NCBI GenBank assembly: GCA_013824715.1
Contig: PNOH01000018.1
Span: 28,847 to 92,846, forward strand
Source of the DNA: Odoribacter sp.
GTDB taxonomy: Bacteria; Bacteroidota; Bacteroidia; Bacteroidales; Prolixibacteraceae
Direction of reading: 5' to 3'
Length of the DNA stretch: 64,000 bases
The position numbers were made by a program, and so were the translations under genes. Shown piece after piece: positions 1 to 8,606 of the stretch. The notes below the pieces were generated by a model. The model made no database searches, was not told where the DNA came from, and saw only the letters and a list, made by a program, of their open reading frames with translations. Position 1 is the first letter of the stretch. Each line of letters starts with the position of its first letter.

Positions 1-655
1 AACGCCCAATGTTTACACCGGTAATCACAATTTCCTTAAATCCGTTTTCGATGGTTTTGCGAACACTTTCAAGCACATCGGCAACCGGACGTGAAACAGC
101 CCTCCCGCGAACCATTGGGATGATGCAAAATGTACAGAAATTGTCGCAACCATCCTGAATTTTCACCGCACTGCGGGTATGCAGGCTTTTCTGAACAGGT
201 TCATACCGAAATACGTCTTGTGGTAATTGCTCAGGGTGAAGAATTTCACCAGAAAAATGAGCTTCCACAAGTGATAAAACCGAACTCTTCCTGTTGTTTT
301 CGACCACAAAGGTGATGTTATCCTGGCTTTCGAGTTTTTCCTTAAAATTATTGGCCATACAGCCAGTCACCACCACCACGGCATCTTTATTTTTGCGGGC
401 AGCCTGACTAATCACCGTCCGTGATTTTTGGTCGCTCTGGTTAGTTACAGTACATGTATTTACGACAACCACGTCCGGCGATTCATCGAAATTGACAAGT
501 TGGTATCCGGCCTTATCAAAATCGGTTACCAACGCGTCGGTTTCGTACTGATTGAGCCGGCAGCCGAGGGTTTTAAAAGCGACACGACGGCCTCCCCCAA
601 CCCCTCCACAGGAGGGGGGCAAGGTTAGTTGCTCGTTTATATTTGGATTTCCCAT
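1..655 (-). CDS. mtaB: MtaB-like tRNA methylthiotransferase, C-terminus cut by window edge
   Basis: Radical-SAM methylthiotransferase, expected to convert t6A37 to ms2t6A37 in tRNA. Read from an ATG at 655, the protein has the N-terminal UPF0004 domain with KTLGCRLNQYETDAL and NTCTVTNQSDQKSR, a VTGCMA cysteine, and the radical-SAM motif GCDNFCTFCIIPMVRGR (CxxxCxxC). The frame stays open to base 1, so the C-terminal half and TRAM domain lie outside the window. The order FKTLGCRLNQYETD fits MtaB better than MiaB or RimO. Oddity: about 24 residues precede the usual VAFKTLGC start, and most of these are encoded by a GC-rich palindromic repeat. Confidence 0.88.
   Translation of the reverse strand, partial: MGNPNINEQLTLPPSCGGVGGGRRVAFKTLGCRLNQYETDALVTDFDKAGYQLVNFDESPDVVVVNTCTVTNQSDQKSRTVISQAARKNKDAVVVVTGCMANNFKEKLESQDNITFVVENNRKSSVLSLVEAHFSGEILHPEQLPQDVFRYEPVQKSLHTRSAVKIQDGCDNFCTFCIIPMVRGRAVSRPVADVLESVRKTIENGFKEIVITGVNIGR
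591..617. repeat. GC-rich palindromic repeat inside the mtaB start region
   Basis: CCTCCCCCAAC followed by CCCCTCC-ACA-GGAGGGG (arms 601-607 and 611-617). It is read in frame in mtaB as part of the N-terminal extension PPSCGGVGGG. A related sequence occurs after mutB at 62808-62836. Such CTCCC-AC-CTCC repeats are scattered in many Bacteroidota genomes, usually between genes. Confidence 0.6.
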
Positions 656-678
656 TTTGTCAATTTAATATTTCATAT

Positions 679-698
679 CCGTCACATGAATGTGACGG
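679..698 (-). terminator. Hairpin between miaB and mtaB
   Basis: Perfect 9-bp arms CCGTCACAT and ATGTGACGG with a 2-nt loop, flanked by ATATCC and GGATAT that can extend the stem. It lies in the minus-direction gap between miaB (stop 781) and mtaB (start 655). No clear U tract follows, so termination is a guess. Confidence 0.4.
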
Positions 699-780
699 CA
701 AAGGATATCGCGTTAATCAGATGTTTCAGTTTAAATTTGAGTGAATCCCATCCATGAACTTTGGAAGAAAAAAAAACTGA

Positions 781-2133
781 TTACTGAGACTGAACACTGA
801 ACACTTTTTGAGGTTCCCCGCTCATCGAAAAGTCAGCCGCTGAGGTGATTTTCACATCAACGATTTTCCCCATCAGCGAATCATCATGGCGATCGAGCCG
901 GACAATTAGTTTTCCCTCGGTAAGTCCGGAAGAAAAGCCTGTTTTGCGGTCGGTTCCGTTAATCAGAACACGCATAGTCTTGCCAACCAAAGTTTCATTG
1001 TATTCGCGTGAGTGAATTTTCAATACTTCAGAGGAACGATGCAAACGATCTTTCTTATCATCGGGTGCAACTTCGTTTTCCCAGCGGAAACTGGCAGCTC
1101 CCGGCCGTGGTGAATACATGGCTATGTAGGCCATGTTAAACCTGAATTCGTTCATCGCGGCTACGGTATTCCGAAATTCGGCTTCGCCTTCGCCCGAAAA
1201 ACCAACAATAATATCAGTAAATAAAGTGGCCTGAGGGATCAGTTCACGAATGTCTTCCACAATCCGACGGTATTTGTCCATTGAGTGGCGCCGGTTCATC
1301 TTGATCAGCACATGCTCGTCACCGCTCTGCATGGGCAGGTGAATTTGTTTGGCCAGGCAATCGTACTCGGCAATCACTTCAATTACTTCGCGGTTCATAT
1401 CCTGCGGGTGCGGCGAGGTGAAATATACCCAAAATTCTTCTCCTGAAGATTTTCCAAACTCGCCAATCTGCCGCAGTAATTCAGAAAAATTGATTTCCTC
1501 GCCGTTTTTATCGAGTCCGTATGAATTTACATTTTGTCCTAAAAGAGTGATTGATTTGTAGCCCTGATTCACCAAGTCGCGAACTTCCTCAACAATTTCC
1601 CCTGAAGGCCGTGAAACTTCCCGTCCACGGGTATAGGGAACTGCACAGAAGGTGCAAAACTTGTTACAGCCATTCTGGATCGGCACAAAGGCTTCGTAGG
1701 TTGACTGATATTTGGGCTTAATATGCCACATTTCGGAAATATGTTCGTTTTTTGGCATCACTGTTTGAGGAGTTTTCAGTCCGGCAGGTGTCACTACTCC
1801 GTATTCGCGAATCATATCCGGGAATTGGGACAATTCACTCATCTGAAAAATCAGGTCAAACGATTTCAGGAATTTTTCCTTATCGGCTGGTAAAATACAA
1901 CCTGAAACAAAAGTCACAAGGTTTCGGTTGTTTTTCCATCTGTTCCATTTGGCAATTTTATTATAAACCTTGTCGATGGGTTTTTGCCTGACAGAACAAG
2001 CCAGCATACCAAGCAAATTGGCTTCTTCCTCATGTTCAGTATGCATATAGCCCATACTTTCGAGCACGGAACTAACCCGCTCGCTGTCGGAAAGGTTCAT
2101 TTGGCAACCCAATGTTATCAGGTGGTATTTCAT
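781..2133 (-). CDS. miaB: MiaB-family tRNA (ms2i6A37) methylthiotransferase
   Basis: Radical-SAM/two-cluster enzyme of 450 residues, expected to add the methylthio group to i6A37 of tRNA. The N-terminal domain has three cluster-binding cysteines at C10 (LGCQMN), C46 (LACSVRQ) and C79 (VSGC). The radical-SAM motif GCNKFCTFC gives C156, C160 and C163, and a TRAM-like C-terminus follows (GKTMRVLINGTDRKTGFSSGLTEG). LACSVRQKP replaces the usual NTCAVRENA-type second cysteine motif, so this is a divergent member. Assignment to MiaB rather than a further paralogue rests on the LGCQMNLSDSE motif. It lies upstream of mtaB on the same strand but with a 125-bp gap and hairpin. Confidence 0.8.
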   Translation of the reverse strand: MKYHLITLGCQMNLSDSERVSSVLESMGYMHTEHEEEANLLGMLACSVRQKPIDKVYNKIAKWNRWKNNRNLVTFVSGCILPADKEKFLKSFDLIFQMSELSQFPDMIREYGVVTPAGLKTPQTVMPKNEHISEMWHIKPKYQSTYEAFVPIQNGCNKFCTFCAVPYTRGREVSRPSGEIVEEVRDLVNQGYKSITLLGQNVNSYGLDKNGEEINFSELLRQIGEFGKSSGEEFWVYFTSPHPQDMNREVIEVIAEYDCLAKQIHLPMQSGDEHVLIKMNRRHSMDKYRRIVEDIRELIPQATLFTDIIVGFSGEGEAEFRNTVAAMNEFRFNMAYIAMYSPRPGAASFRWENEVAPDDKKDRLHRSSEVLKIHSREYNETLVGKTMRVLINGTDRKTGFSSGLTEGKLIVRLDRHDDSLMGKIVDVKITSAADFSMSGEPQKVFSVQSQ

Positions 2134-2223
2134 TTTTCTATTATTGATTGATAATTGATGAATGATGATTTATTCACCTTTTTGCATTCTGCCAGATGTT
2201 TGCAGCTAGCGGCTGGCCGCTGG

Positions 2224-2928
2224 CTAAAAATAAACTTCGCAGTGAATCTGATCACGTTCAAAACCCATCTCCTTCAGGATTTCCAGTGCATCAAAAATCA
2301 TATCGCTGTTACCGCAAAGGTAGAACTGCGTTTCGGCTGCAAATGTACAATTTTTCAGGTACCCCGTTAACCGCCCGTGATAAGTTCCTTTCGTGTCGCG
2401 GCTTGAGCAAAGTATATAACGGTCGCCGGGATATTCATTTCGGTCGTAAGCTTCAGTTGTATAGCGAACACCGTGAATCAAGGTATAATCAATTTCAGGA
2501 TAGGTACGGGCTAAACTGCGGAACGGTGCAATGCCCGTACCACTGGCAATAAATACAAACTTTCCGGTTTCGGCAACTTTAGCGTCTATCCCAAAATTCC
2601 CGAATGGACCATGAATCTCAACCAGGTCACCAACTTTCAGCTTTCTGAGTTTGGGAGTGAAATAGCCATTATTTACTTCTTTAACCAGCACTTCCAGATG
2701 ATCGTCGTTAATTCCGCTGTAAATCGAGTACTCCCTGCTTTGGTAATCACCGTATATGCCCAACGAAATGTGCTGGCCGGCTTTAAAGGCAAAGCGTGCT
2801 TTTGGTAATATCAGCGAAAATGTTTCCCCGGTAAGTTGTCTGATCTCTTCAACTTTGTAAAAACTTTCGTCAATCTTTATATCGTACTTAATTAGACTCA
2901 TCATGGCTACATAAATTTGGGACTGCAA
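2224..2928 (-). CDS. FNR-type FAD/NAD(P)H oxidoreductase
   Basis: A single-unit ferredoxin-NADP reductase-like flavoprotein of up to 234 residues. An FAD-binding barrel carries SREYSIYSG (the RxYS flavin motif), followed by an NAD(P) domain with ASGTGIAPFRS and a C-terminal LCGNSDMIFDALEILKEMGF that fits the family's CG motif. There is no 2Fe-2S ferredoxin domain, so it probably passes electrons between NAD(P)H and a soluble ferredoxin or flavodoxin. A flavodoxin-like gene lies divergently next door. The true start may be one of the two adjacent ATG codons near 2902 (MSLIKYDIKID). Confidence 0.75.
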   Translation of the reverse strand: MQSQIYVAMMSLIKYDIKIDESFYKVEEIRQLTGETFSLILPKARFAFKAGQHISLGIYGDYQSREYSIYSGINDDHLEVLVKEVNNGYFTPKLRKLKVGDLVEIHGPFGNFGIDAKVAETGKFVFIASGTGIAPFRSLARTYPEIDYTLIHGVRYTTEAYDRNEYPGDRYILCSSRDTKGTYHGRLTGYLKNCTFAAETQFYLCGNSDMIFDALEILKEMGFERDQIHCEVYF

Positions 2929-3088
2929 AAATAATCATTAATTTAATATTCAGACACAACTGTCTTTTATTTTAAAGCTTTAGTTAAGAAACCTATGTCA
3001 ACAGGTTTTGTTTGATTTTTTTAACAAAAAATAAGAAAAAAATGTAAATATTATGACAAAACCGGACAATTTAATCGTCATGATTCCG

Positions 3089-3096
3089 TAATTTTG
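3089..3096 (+). promoter_or_regulatory. Bacteroidota -7 box upstream of the flavodoxin gene
   Basis: TAATTTTG matches the Bacteroidota -7 consensus TAnnTTTG exactly and lies 23 bases before the ATG at 3120. No good -33 TTTG box is seen at the expected distance. Confidence 0.4.
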
Positions 3097-3119
3097 AATG
3101 AAAGCCAAAAAACAGAAAC

Positions 3120-3623
3120 ATGAAGACCATCATTATTTACACCTCATCAAACGGTTGCACAGAAAGAGCGGTTAAGGAGTTATCGCAAAAACTTTCAGGA
3201 GAAGTTGAGACTATTGACCTGATGCATCATCACTCTCCACCGCTGGAGGAATATAACCGTATTATTATCGGGGGATCAATACACAGCGGAAAAATTCAAC
3301 AACGAATCAACTATTTTTGCCTGACACACATGCACGTTTTCAGGACAAAAGAGATAGGTTTGTTTATTTGCTGTTCGCACGAACCCGAAATAGCACGTGA
3401 AGCCATCGAAAACGCATTCCCTGAAGAACTGCACCAAATGGCCAAAACTGAAGCTATTTTCAGCGGAAAGATCAATCTGGACGAAATGAATATCGTAAAA
3501 AGGATTTTGGTCAAAAAAATCGCCCTTGTTCGTGAACATGTTTCAAGTCTTGATTCTGAAATTATAGACCGGTTTGCAGTCCGGATGGAGAAAACCTACC
3601 ATCCGTTTATGTTTCTGGTCTGA
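3120..3623 (+). CDS. Flavodoxin-domain protein (HemG-like)
   Basis: Flavodoxin-fold protein of 167 residues. The N-terminus MKTIIIYTSSNGCTERAV is a phosphate-binding FMN loop following the first beta strand. YNRIIIGGSIHSGKIQ and GLFICCSHEP match the later FMN contacts. The size and IIGGSI segment resemble menaquinone-dependent protoporphyrinogen oxidase (HemG/flavodoxin_5) more than electron-carrier flavodoxins, but no other haem gene is nearby. Its stop directly abuts the stop of the convergent trmN6 gene, with no intergenic bases. Confidence 0.65.
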   Translation: MKTIIIYTSSNGCTERAVKELSQKLSGEVETIDLMHHHSPPLEEYNRIIIGGSIHSGKIQQRINYFCLTHMHVFRTKEIGLFICCSHEPEIAREAIENAFPEELHQMAKTEAIFSGKINLDEMNIVKRILVKKIALVREHVSSLDSEIIDRFAVRMEKTYHPFMFLV

Positions 3624-4343
3624 TTAGAATTTCAGGTAAAACTCTCTGGTCAATTCCTTATACGCCGGGGTATAATCGTGATGCTTTTCAAATTCAATCA
3701 TCAGGGTTTCTTCCTGAATCATGCATTCCTCCCAGGCCAATTCAATCAATATCCTGAAATCAGGTTTCAGTGGGTTGGGTTTTACCCGGCATAACCGCGA
3801 AATAAAAAGCTTGTTCAAAACGGCCAGTTCTTCGATCTCCGGAAGGCATTCAATCGCTAGAACGAGGGCTATTCTTCCTTTTTCGGACAGCATATTCGCT
3901 GCTCCTGAAATCAAAACTTCCAAGGGTAACGAATCGGAATGACGGGCCTGAGCGCGTATTTCGAGCGGAGCTTTAATCCCATTCGAAAAAAACGGAGGAT
4001 TACTCACAATAAGATCATATTTCCGACTGGTCTGTTGTGTAAATTCCTGAAACAACCCTAACTCAACATGAATCCGTTCAAACCACTGAGATTGCTGAAT
4101 ATTCTGAACAGCCTCTGCAAAGGCTTCCGGATCAATTTCGATAGCATCAATTTGCGCCAGACTGTTTTTTTGTGCCATCATCAGTGCAATCAGCCCGGTG
4201 CCGGTGCCGATGTCCAGAATTCGTTCAGCATTTGAAACATCTGTCCATGCCCCAATCAAGACACCATCCATCCCAACCTTCATGGCCGATTTTTCCTGAA
4301 TAATCCGGAATTGTTTAAACTGGAAATAATTGTTTCGGGGCAT
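3624..4343 (-). CDS. trmN6: tRNA1(Val) adenine-37 N6-methyltransferase
   Basis: SAM-dependent N6-adenine methyltransferase of 239 residues, expected to form m6A37 in tRNA-Val. It begins with the family signature FRIIQEKSAMKVGMDGVLIGAW, then the SAM-binding loop DIGTGTG (44-50), an acidic EIDPEA and the catalytic NPPF (115-118). Length and order match the YfiC/TrmN6 family. It is separated from hipBA by a strong hairpin and converges exactly on the flavodoxin gene. Confidence 0.85.
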   Translation of the reverse strand: MPRNNYFQFKQFRIIQEKSAMKVGMDGVLIGAWTDVSNAERILDIGTGTGLIALMMAQKNSLAQIDAIEIDPEAFAEAVQNIQQSQWFERIHVELGLFQEFTQQTSRKYDLIVSNPPFFSNGIKAPLEIRAQARHSDSLPLEVLISGAANMLSEKGRIALVLAIECLPEIEELAVLNKLFISRLCRVKPNPLKPDFRILIELAWEECMIQEETLMIEFEKHHDYTPAYKELTREFYLKF

Positions 4344-4357
4344 AGGCAGTTATATTT

Positions 4358-4393
4358 AAGTGACGGGGTGATTTTTTAGTCACCCCGTCACTT
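4358..4393 (-). terminator. Strong hairpin terminator after hipBA
   Basis: Perfect 14-bp arms AAGTGACGGGGTGA (4358-4371) and TCACCCCGTCACTT (4380-4393) around an 8-nt A/T loop, lying 9 bases past the hipA stop and before the trmN6 start. It probably insulates the toxin operon. Confidence 0.7.
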
Positions 4394-4401
4394 GATGATA
4401 G

Positions 4402-5697
4402 CTAAATAATCAGTAATGTTTTTCCTATGGCATCCCGAAGTTGGGAATCAACTTCAGTATGTCCGGCAAATTCGTTCCAATTACCAACTACTTCCGAAAC
4501 CTGTCTGATAATAGCCGGAGCCTTTTTGACATTCATCTGACGGCCAACTTCAAGCAAATCGTCACGCGTAATTCCCTGCCGTTTCCCGTTGATGCTCAGC
4601 GCATGCTGGCTCACCCATGCACTTCCGGGGCGATAAGCGTGGCACATGTCGTAAGCCGGAGCCAGTTTCCATTCGCCAGATTGGTTCATCGTAAAAGCAA
4701 AATTTTTGGTATGGTCGTCACAATTTTGTGCCATCACATTGAAAACCATCCGGCGATACATCTGCTCAGCCTCCGGATACGTCAACCGCAACATGCGCAT
4801 GGTTTGAAACAGTTGCTCGTAACTGTACGAGTAAATGTCGTTAAAGTCGTAGTGCATCATGGCGCAAAACGTTTGCACATGCAGCTTTTCGTTGTCGTGC
4901 AAACGATCAAACCTGCAGGTCAGGAAATGCGCCCTTCCGTGTTCTTCAAATAAGCGGCATTCCATCATTTCAATTCCGCAACCAACAGCCATCAGGTAAT
5001 AAGCCATTTCTACCCTTCCATACCCTGAAGTCGTTCCGAACTGGCTGTCATCCACACCGTCAAACTTCAGCAACCACTGCGAAAAACCCTTGGGGGCATC
5101 AGCCTGACCCGACCGGACTTCGCCGGTTTCAGGATTATAGGCAATTACCGCCTTCGCCCTTGCCCCACCAGCCGAAGTCCCGATTTTCAGGATATCAGAG
5201 AGCGCTTTTTGTTCATCATGTGAAAGATCGGTCTGGAAAAACTGTCGTCCTGAAAGAATTTGCTGAGCCACCTCCGCCAGACTACCAATCTCCACCTTCG
5301 TTGCCTGATTGGCTGATTTCGGAACTACCGGCTCAAACTCAAGCGCCCCCATCCCGCGTTTTCCTGTAAAACAAAGCATCTCAACCGGGTTCATACTTCC
5401 TGAAGGCCGTCCAACACGGGCCAGCCAGGCATTAATCAGCGCATTTCCGTAGCGGTCGGGCAAAACATCGGCAAGTAATCCGGGCAAGCCTTTATACGTG
5501 GAACTTCCGGCCAGTTCCGGGAACGAAAATATCTTTCCTCTGGCTGTACCAACAGGCATTTTTAACGGCGCCACATCGAGCTTCTGCTGAAGAAATGCGG
5601 GATCGAACTCAAAATCGGCAATGCCCGAGTCCTTATTCCAGTGAATGGCGCCCACCCGCTTGTCCCAGATGTTTATGTACGCGTTTTCGATCATCAC
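4402..5697 (-). CDS. hipA: HipA-family serine/threonine kinase toxin
   Basis: Type II toxin kinase of 431 residues. HipA_N (1-105, GLPGLLADVLPDRYGN) is followed by the kinase core with the flexible P-loop GTSAGGARAKAV (173-184), the substrate lysine region LLKFDG (209-214), the catalytic loop NCDDHTKN (325-332, D327/D328) and the metal-binding LAPAYD (345-350). All key residues appear intact. Known HipA enzymes phosphorylate glutamyl-tRNA synthetase or other targets and cause growth arrest; the target here is unknown. The start overlaps the hipB stop by 4 bases, so the two are translationally coupled. Confidence 0.9.
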   Translation of the reverse strand: MMIENAYINIWDKRVGAIHWNKDSGIADFEFDPAFLQQKLDVAPLKMPVGTARGKIFSFPELAGSSTYKGLPGLLADVLPDRYGNALINAWLARVGRPSGSMNPVEMLCFTGKRGMGALEFEPVVPKSANQATKVEIGSLAEVAQQILSGRQFFQTDLSHDEQKALSDILKIGTSAGGARAKAVIAYNPETGEVRSGQADAPKGFSQWLLKFDGVDDSQFGTTSGYGRVEMAYYLMAVGCGIEMMECRLFEEHGRAHFLTCRFDRLHDNEKLHVQTFCAMMHYDFNDIYSYSYEQLFQTMRMLRLTYPEAEQMYRRMVFNVMAQNCDDHTKNFAFTMNQSGEWKLAPAYDMCHAYRPGSAWVSQHALSINGKRQGITRDDLLEVGRQMNVKKAPAIIRQVSEVVGNWNEFAGHTEVDSQLRDAIGKTLLII

Positions 5698-6044
5698 CAG
5701 TCGGGTAAAGGATAAGATTTTGGATCGTTTGTTTTTCTGCTACGCTTGCGTTTTTTCATCTCCATCTTAGCAAGGTACAATGGGCTTGCCTTTTCTTCAA
5801 CCTGAAAAACTTTAAGAAAGGATATCTGATCAAGCACCCTCAAAATCTGGATCAACGACAGCAGCGTACCACCACGTCCGTTTTCTATCTGACTTAGCGT
5901 ACTCCGGTTGATCCCGGCTGCATCAGCCACCAGTTGCTGGTTTTTGTTTTGCCGGATACGTGATTGTTGAATGAATTGGCCAATCATAGCCTGCAAAGCT
6001 ACATCGCTTGATTCACTCCATACACTGTTGGCTTTTTCCATCAT
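5694..6044 (-). CDS. hipB: HipB-like HTH antitoxin and autorepressor
   Basis: Xre-type DNA-binding protein of 116 residues. The HTH is at about 22-78 (IGQFIQQSRIRQNKNQQLVADAAGINRSTLSQIENGRGG), followed by a short basic tail (MEMKKRKRSRKTNDPKS) that may contact HipA or DNA. It precedes hipA with a 4-bp ATGA overlap, the standard antitoxin-first order. Four related palindromes lie over and upstream of its start codon, which fits autorepression of the operon. Confidence 0.88.
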   Translation of the reverse strand: MMEKANSVWSESSDVALQAMIGQFIQQSRIRQNKNQQLVADAAGINRSTLSQIENGRGGTLLSLIQILRVLDQISFLKVFQVEEKASPLYLAKMEMKKRKRSRKTNDPKSYPLPDW

Positions 6045-6196
6045 TATCTTAGCTTTTAATTGTTACTGATGGTTTTTTCCAACAAATATAGTATTTATTT
6101 TTGAAGTAAAAAATAATTCAAATTAATTTCTACTATTTTGTCGGCTTTTTCCATCATTAAATACCATTTATTGCATTATTGATGGTTTTTACCAAC
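6027..6196. promoter_or_regulatory. Four hipBA operator palindromes
   Basis: Four sites of the form GWYGG-N6-CCAWC: 6027-6042 (overlapping the hipB ATG), 6068-6083, 6140-6155 and 6181-6196. The spacers are T-rich. Start-to-start distances are 41, 72 and 41 bases, so the sites form two pairs with identical 41-bp spacing, about four helical turns. The position and number resemble the multi-operator autoregulation known for E. coli hipBA, although the half-site sequence differs. Confidence 0.7.
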
Positions 6197-6249
6197 ATTA
6201 ATTATTGCATATTTTTTTGTCAGTTATTTTTATTACCGTCAATCATTTT

Positions 6250-6430
6250 TCATGTGTCGCCGCTATGCGGCTTTCCGAATGTTCTTTTGTAAATATCTCT
6301 ACCATAATTTCACCGCTACGCGGCTATTAACTGCTTAATATGAAGTGCGTAGCACTGAAAGTATGGTAGCAGAGGAACAGCAAATCAAAAATAAGCCGCG
6401 TAACGGTGATACAAAGGCTTTTTTTGTAGG
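6250..6430. repeat. Palindromic intergenic repeat cluster
   Basis: CCGCTATGCGGCT, then TCACCGCTACGCGGCT, then its inverted partner AGCCGCGTAACGGTGA near 6400, with inner inverted repeats CTACCATA/TATGGTAG and the hairpin AGTGC-GTA-GCACT. The nested dyads look like a small non-autonomous palindromic element. No ORF is present. The rest of the 6200-6670 gap shows nothing clear. Confidence 0.5.
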
Positions 6431-6674
6431 CCAGCGCTATTCCGTCCGATAAGAAAAAACCTTATTTATTAAAGCATCTTAGTAGGAATAGAAGGAGAAA
6501 GAAGCATTAACCTTATTAGCTTATTAACCTACAGGTATTAATAAGGTTGAATCCGGTGGTGATTATGATTTCTATTAAGAGGTTTCTAATTGGAACCCTG
6601 CGTTACAAAGGCAAACAAACAAACCATTGTTGCCGCTATCGCTCATATCAGTGACAGACCAGTTAAATCCAGAT

Positions 6675-7598
6675 TTACCCTTGTTTCAATTCGCCAAGCG
6701 CTTTCTCAACACGTCCAAGGTAATTGTCAATTTGCTCTATATTTTCAAATCCGACGATCATCATATTTACGGTTCCCAAACCTAATACAAAGCGCAAAGT
6801 GTTATCTATTTTTTCACTCTCATTGCTCAATTCGCCATTCCCAATTACTTTCATTCCTATCACACCTTTTCCCGAATCATGCAATTGCTGAATAACCTGA
6901 ACAACTTCTTCAGGCTCCGGCTTGTCCATGGCAATTCCATACGGATTGATCCGAACATGAATGACATCTACCCACGGACTTTTAACCGCAGCTTTCATGG
7001 CTTCCAGCGAATGAACAGAAACGCCATGCGCCCTGATAATTCCCTTTGATTTCAAATTATCCAGAATATCCATTTGCCTTTTCTGGGAATCTGTCCAATC
7101 TGCATCTACCATACAATGTATTTGGACCAAATCTATATAATCAGTATTCAATTCTTTCCGGAAACGGTCAACAACGATATTGGCATCTGGTCGTTCCTTA
7201 TCAGGAATTCCTCCGCTCCTAACCCAGATTTTTGAAGTGATGGTAAGCTCCTCACGGTTCATGTGAGGCAAAACCTCAGCCATCATCCAATGTGTTCCGT
7301 ATGTGTCGGCACAATCGAAATTACGAAATCCTTTATCGTACGCATACCTTAACAATGCCAGGCTTTTATCTTTTTCCTGTTTGGTGAGAAATGAACCACG
7401 GTTGGTAGCATGAACACCCGTTCCAACACCCAGCAAAGTAGTTTCAATCCCTGAATTTCCAAGTTTGATTTTTTGTAATGGATTTAAAGAAGTACTTTGA
7501 ATTAAACCTGCATAGAGTGGATTCGAAAATAAAACGTGTGCTGTTCCAAGCGAAAGAGCAGTAAGAAATTTCCTTCGGTTTAGATTTAGTTTTTCCAT
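6675..7598 (-). CDS. Tat-exported aldo/keto reductase
   Basis: NAD(P)H-dependent aldo/keto reductase-fold protein of 307 residues. The N-terminus has a twin-arginine signal (NRRKFLTALSLGTAHVLFS, R8-R9), so it is probably exported folded to the periplasm. The catalytic tetrad is present: D95 and Y100 in NFDCADTYG, K123 in TSKIWV and H161 in DLVQIHC. The substrate is unknown. The gene stands alone between the palindromic repeat cluster and a hypothetical gene. Confidence 0.8.
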   Translation of the reverse strand: MEKLNLNRRKFLTALSLGTAHVLFSNPLYAGLIQSTSLNPLQKIKLGNSGIETTLLGVGTGVHATNRGSFLTKQEKDKSLALLRYAYDKGFRNFDCADTYGTHWMMAEVLPHMNREELTITSKIWVRSGGIPDKERPDANIVVDRFRKELNTDYIDLVQIHCMVDADWTDSQKRQMDILDNLKSKGIIRAHGVSVHSLEAMKAAVKSPWVDVIHVRINPYGIAMDKPEPEEVVQVIQQLHDSGKGVIGMKVIGNGELSNESEKIDNTLRFVLGLGTVNMMIVGFENIEQIDNYLGRVEKALGELKQG

Positions 7599-7739
7599 GA
7601 CAATTAATTTGTATCCAAATAAATTAGTATAACTCCTGGCTATTGTATTTGTTCAAAATATGGAAGGTAGATTTGGGTGTTGGGTGCGTTATAAACGCAA
7701 AACAGATAAGCCCTTATTGCCGATTTGCACAAACGAGTA

Positions 7740-8171
7740 CTAGTGCAAGTCATTTAATTTATTGAGACGCTCTTTTGCACGATTTACAACATCGTTTCCA
7801 AAAGCATTCGGGTAATCAACTATAACTTGTTCAAAGGTCAACTTTTCAAGTCTCATTTCAACAAGTATTTTATATCCCTGAGGATCAACATCCCTATTTA
7901 CCGCTCTTTCTGCTGCACCAATAATTCCATATTTTCTCACCATTTGCCAAGTTCTACTGGCACGTGTCTTTTTACCATTCTTTTTCGACAGAACGTCTTC
8001 ATAAGCATATAGAACTTTGTATAATTCTGTTTCCACATAAGTATTACTGGGATGTGATTTTGCACGCAATTCAATAGCTCGAAGACGAGCTTGGTTTGCA
8101 AGTTCAGTATATATATCCACGAACTTCATACATTCCTCAGGGGACTCCAGTCTTTTAATTATCTCATTCAT
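7740..8171 (-). CDS. Hypothetical protein, 143 residues
   Basis: I do not recognise a family. The ATG at 8171 (MNEIIKRLESPEEC) is preferred to an upstream TTG at 8198, which lies inside the decayed ORF6N gene. The sequence is helical and charged, with no signal peptide or membrane span. The segment SKKNGKKTRASRTWQMVRKYGIIGAAERAV is basic and could bind nucleic acid, and IGAAERAVNRDVDPQGYKILVE is a compact helical motif. The start lies 11 bases beyond the end of the ORF6N pseudogene on the same strand. Confidence 0.6.
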   Translation of the reverse strand: MNEIIKRLESPEECMKFVDIYTELANQARLRAIELRAKSHPSNTYVETELYKVLYAYEDVLSKKNGKKTRASRTWQMVRKYGIIGAAERAVNRDVDPQGYKILVEMRLEKLTFEQVIVDYPNAFGNDVVNRAKERLNKLNDLH

Positions 8172-8182
8172 TTTAATATTAT

Positions 8183-8541
8183 TTAAGGTTGATGACAATT
8201 AATGCTAATCTGCACTGCCCTTCCACTCTTTAAAACATTTGCCAAATGCAACACACCCCATGTTCAGTAAATACATAAGGCAGAGAACCGCCAAGATGCT
8301 GTTTGGAAGGTATCGCATTTTGCGATACCATGATTTCAGCTTCTTCGCTTGTTAATCGGAACATAAAATGCACAGGAAACTTTTCTATAATTCTTTTTAC
8401 CTGTTCCCACAAGCGGATAGCCTTGACATCAAAAAGCCCTGCTAAATCACTGTCAAGCATTACTTTCTGACCTCGGATCAAGTATATTTTATTCATTAAT
8501 ACCTCATCGGGGATGGCAATACTTTCTATTTGGTCGCTCAT
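8183..8541 (-). pseudogene. ORF6N-domain gene, frameshifted and truncated
   Basis: The N-terminus (LMNKIYLIRGQKVMLDSDLAGLFDV) and LGGSLPYVFTEHGV are diagnostic of the ORF6N domain found in phage and mobile-element DNA-binding proteins. After TEHGV the frame breaks: GGGGTGTGTTGC carries an extra TG, and reading with that removed restores LHLANVLKSGRAVQISI. The sequence then ends in a foreign tail (NCHQP, stop at 8183) where the family normally continues for 60 or more residues. It therefore has both a 2-bp frameshift and a lost 3' end. Confidence 0.75.
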
Positions 8542-8606
8542 GGTAATTTACTTTTAGTTGCATAACTTATTCTAATATTCAAGACTACAACCTTCAGGAT
8601 TCCCCA

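Noticed and set aside
4441..4953. 170-residue plus-strand ORF
   Set aside because: Antisense to hipA with no domain pattern; long because of the codon composition of the real gene.
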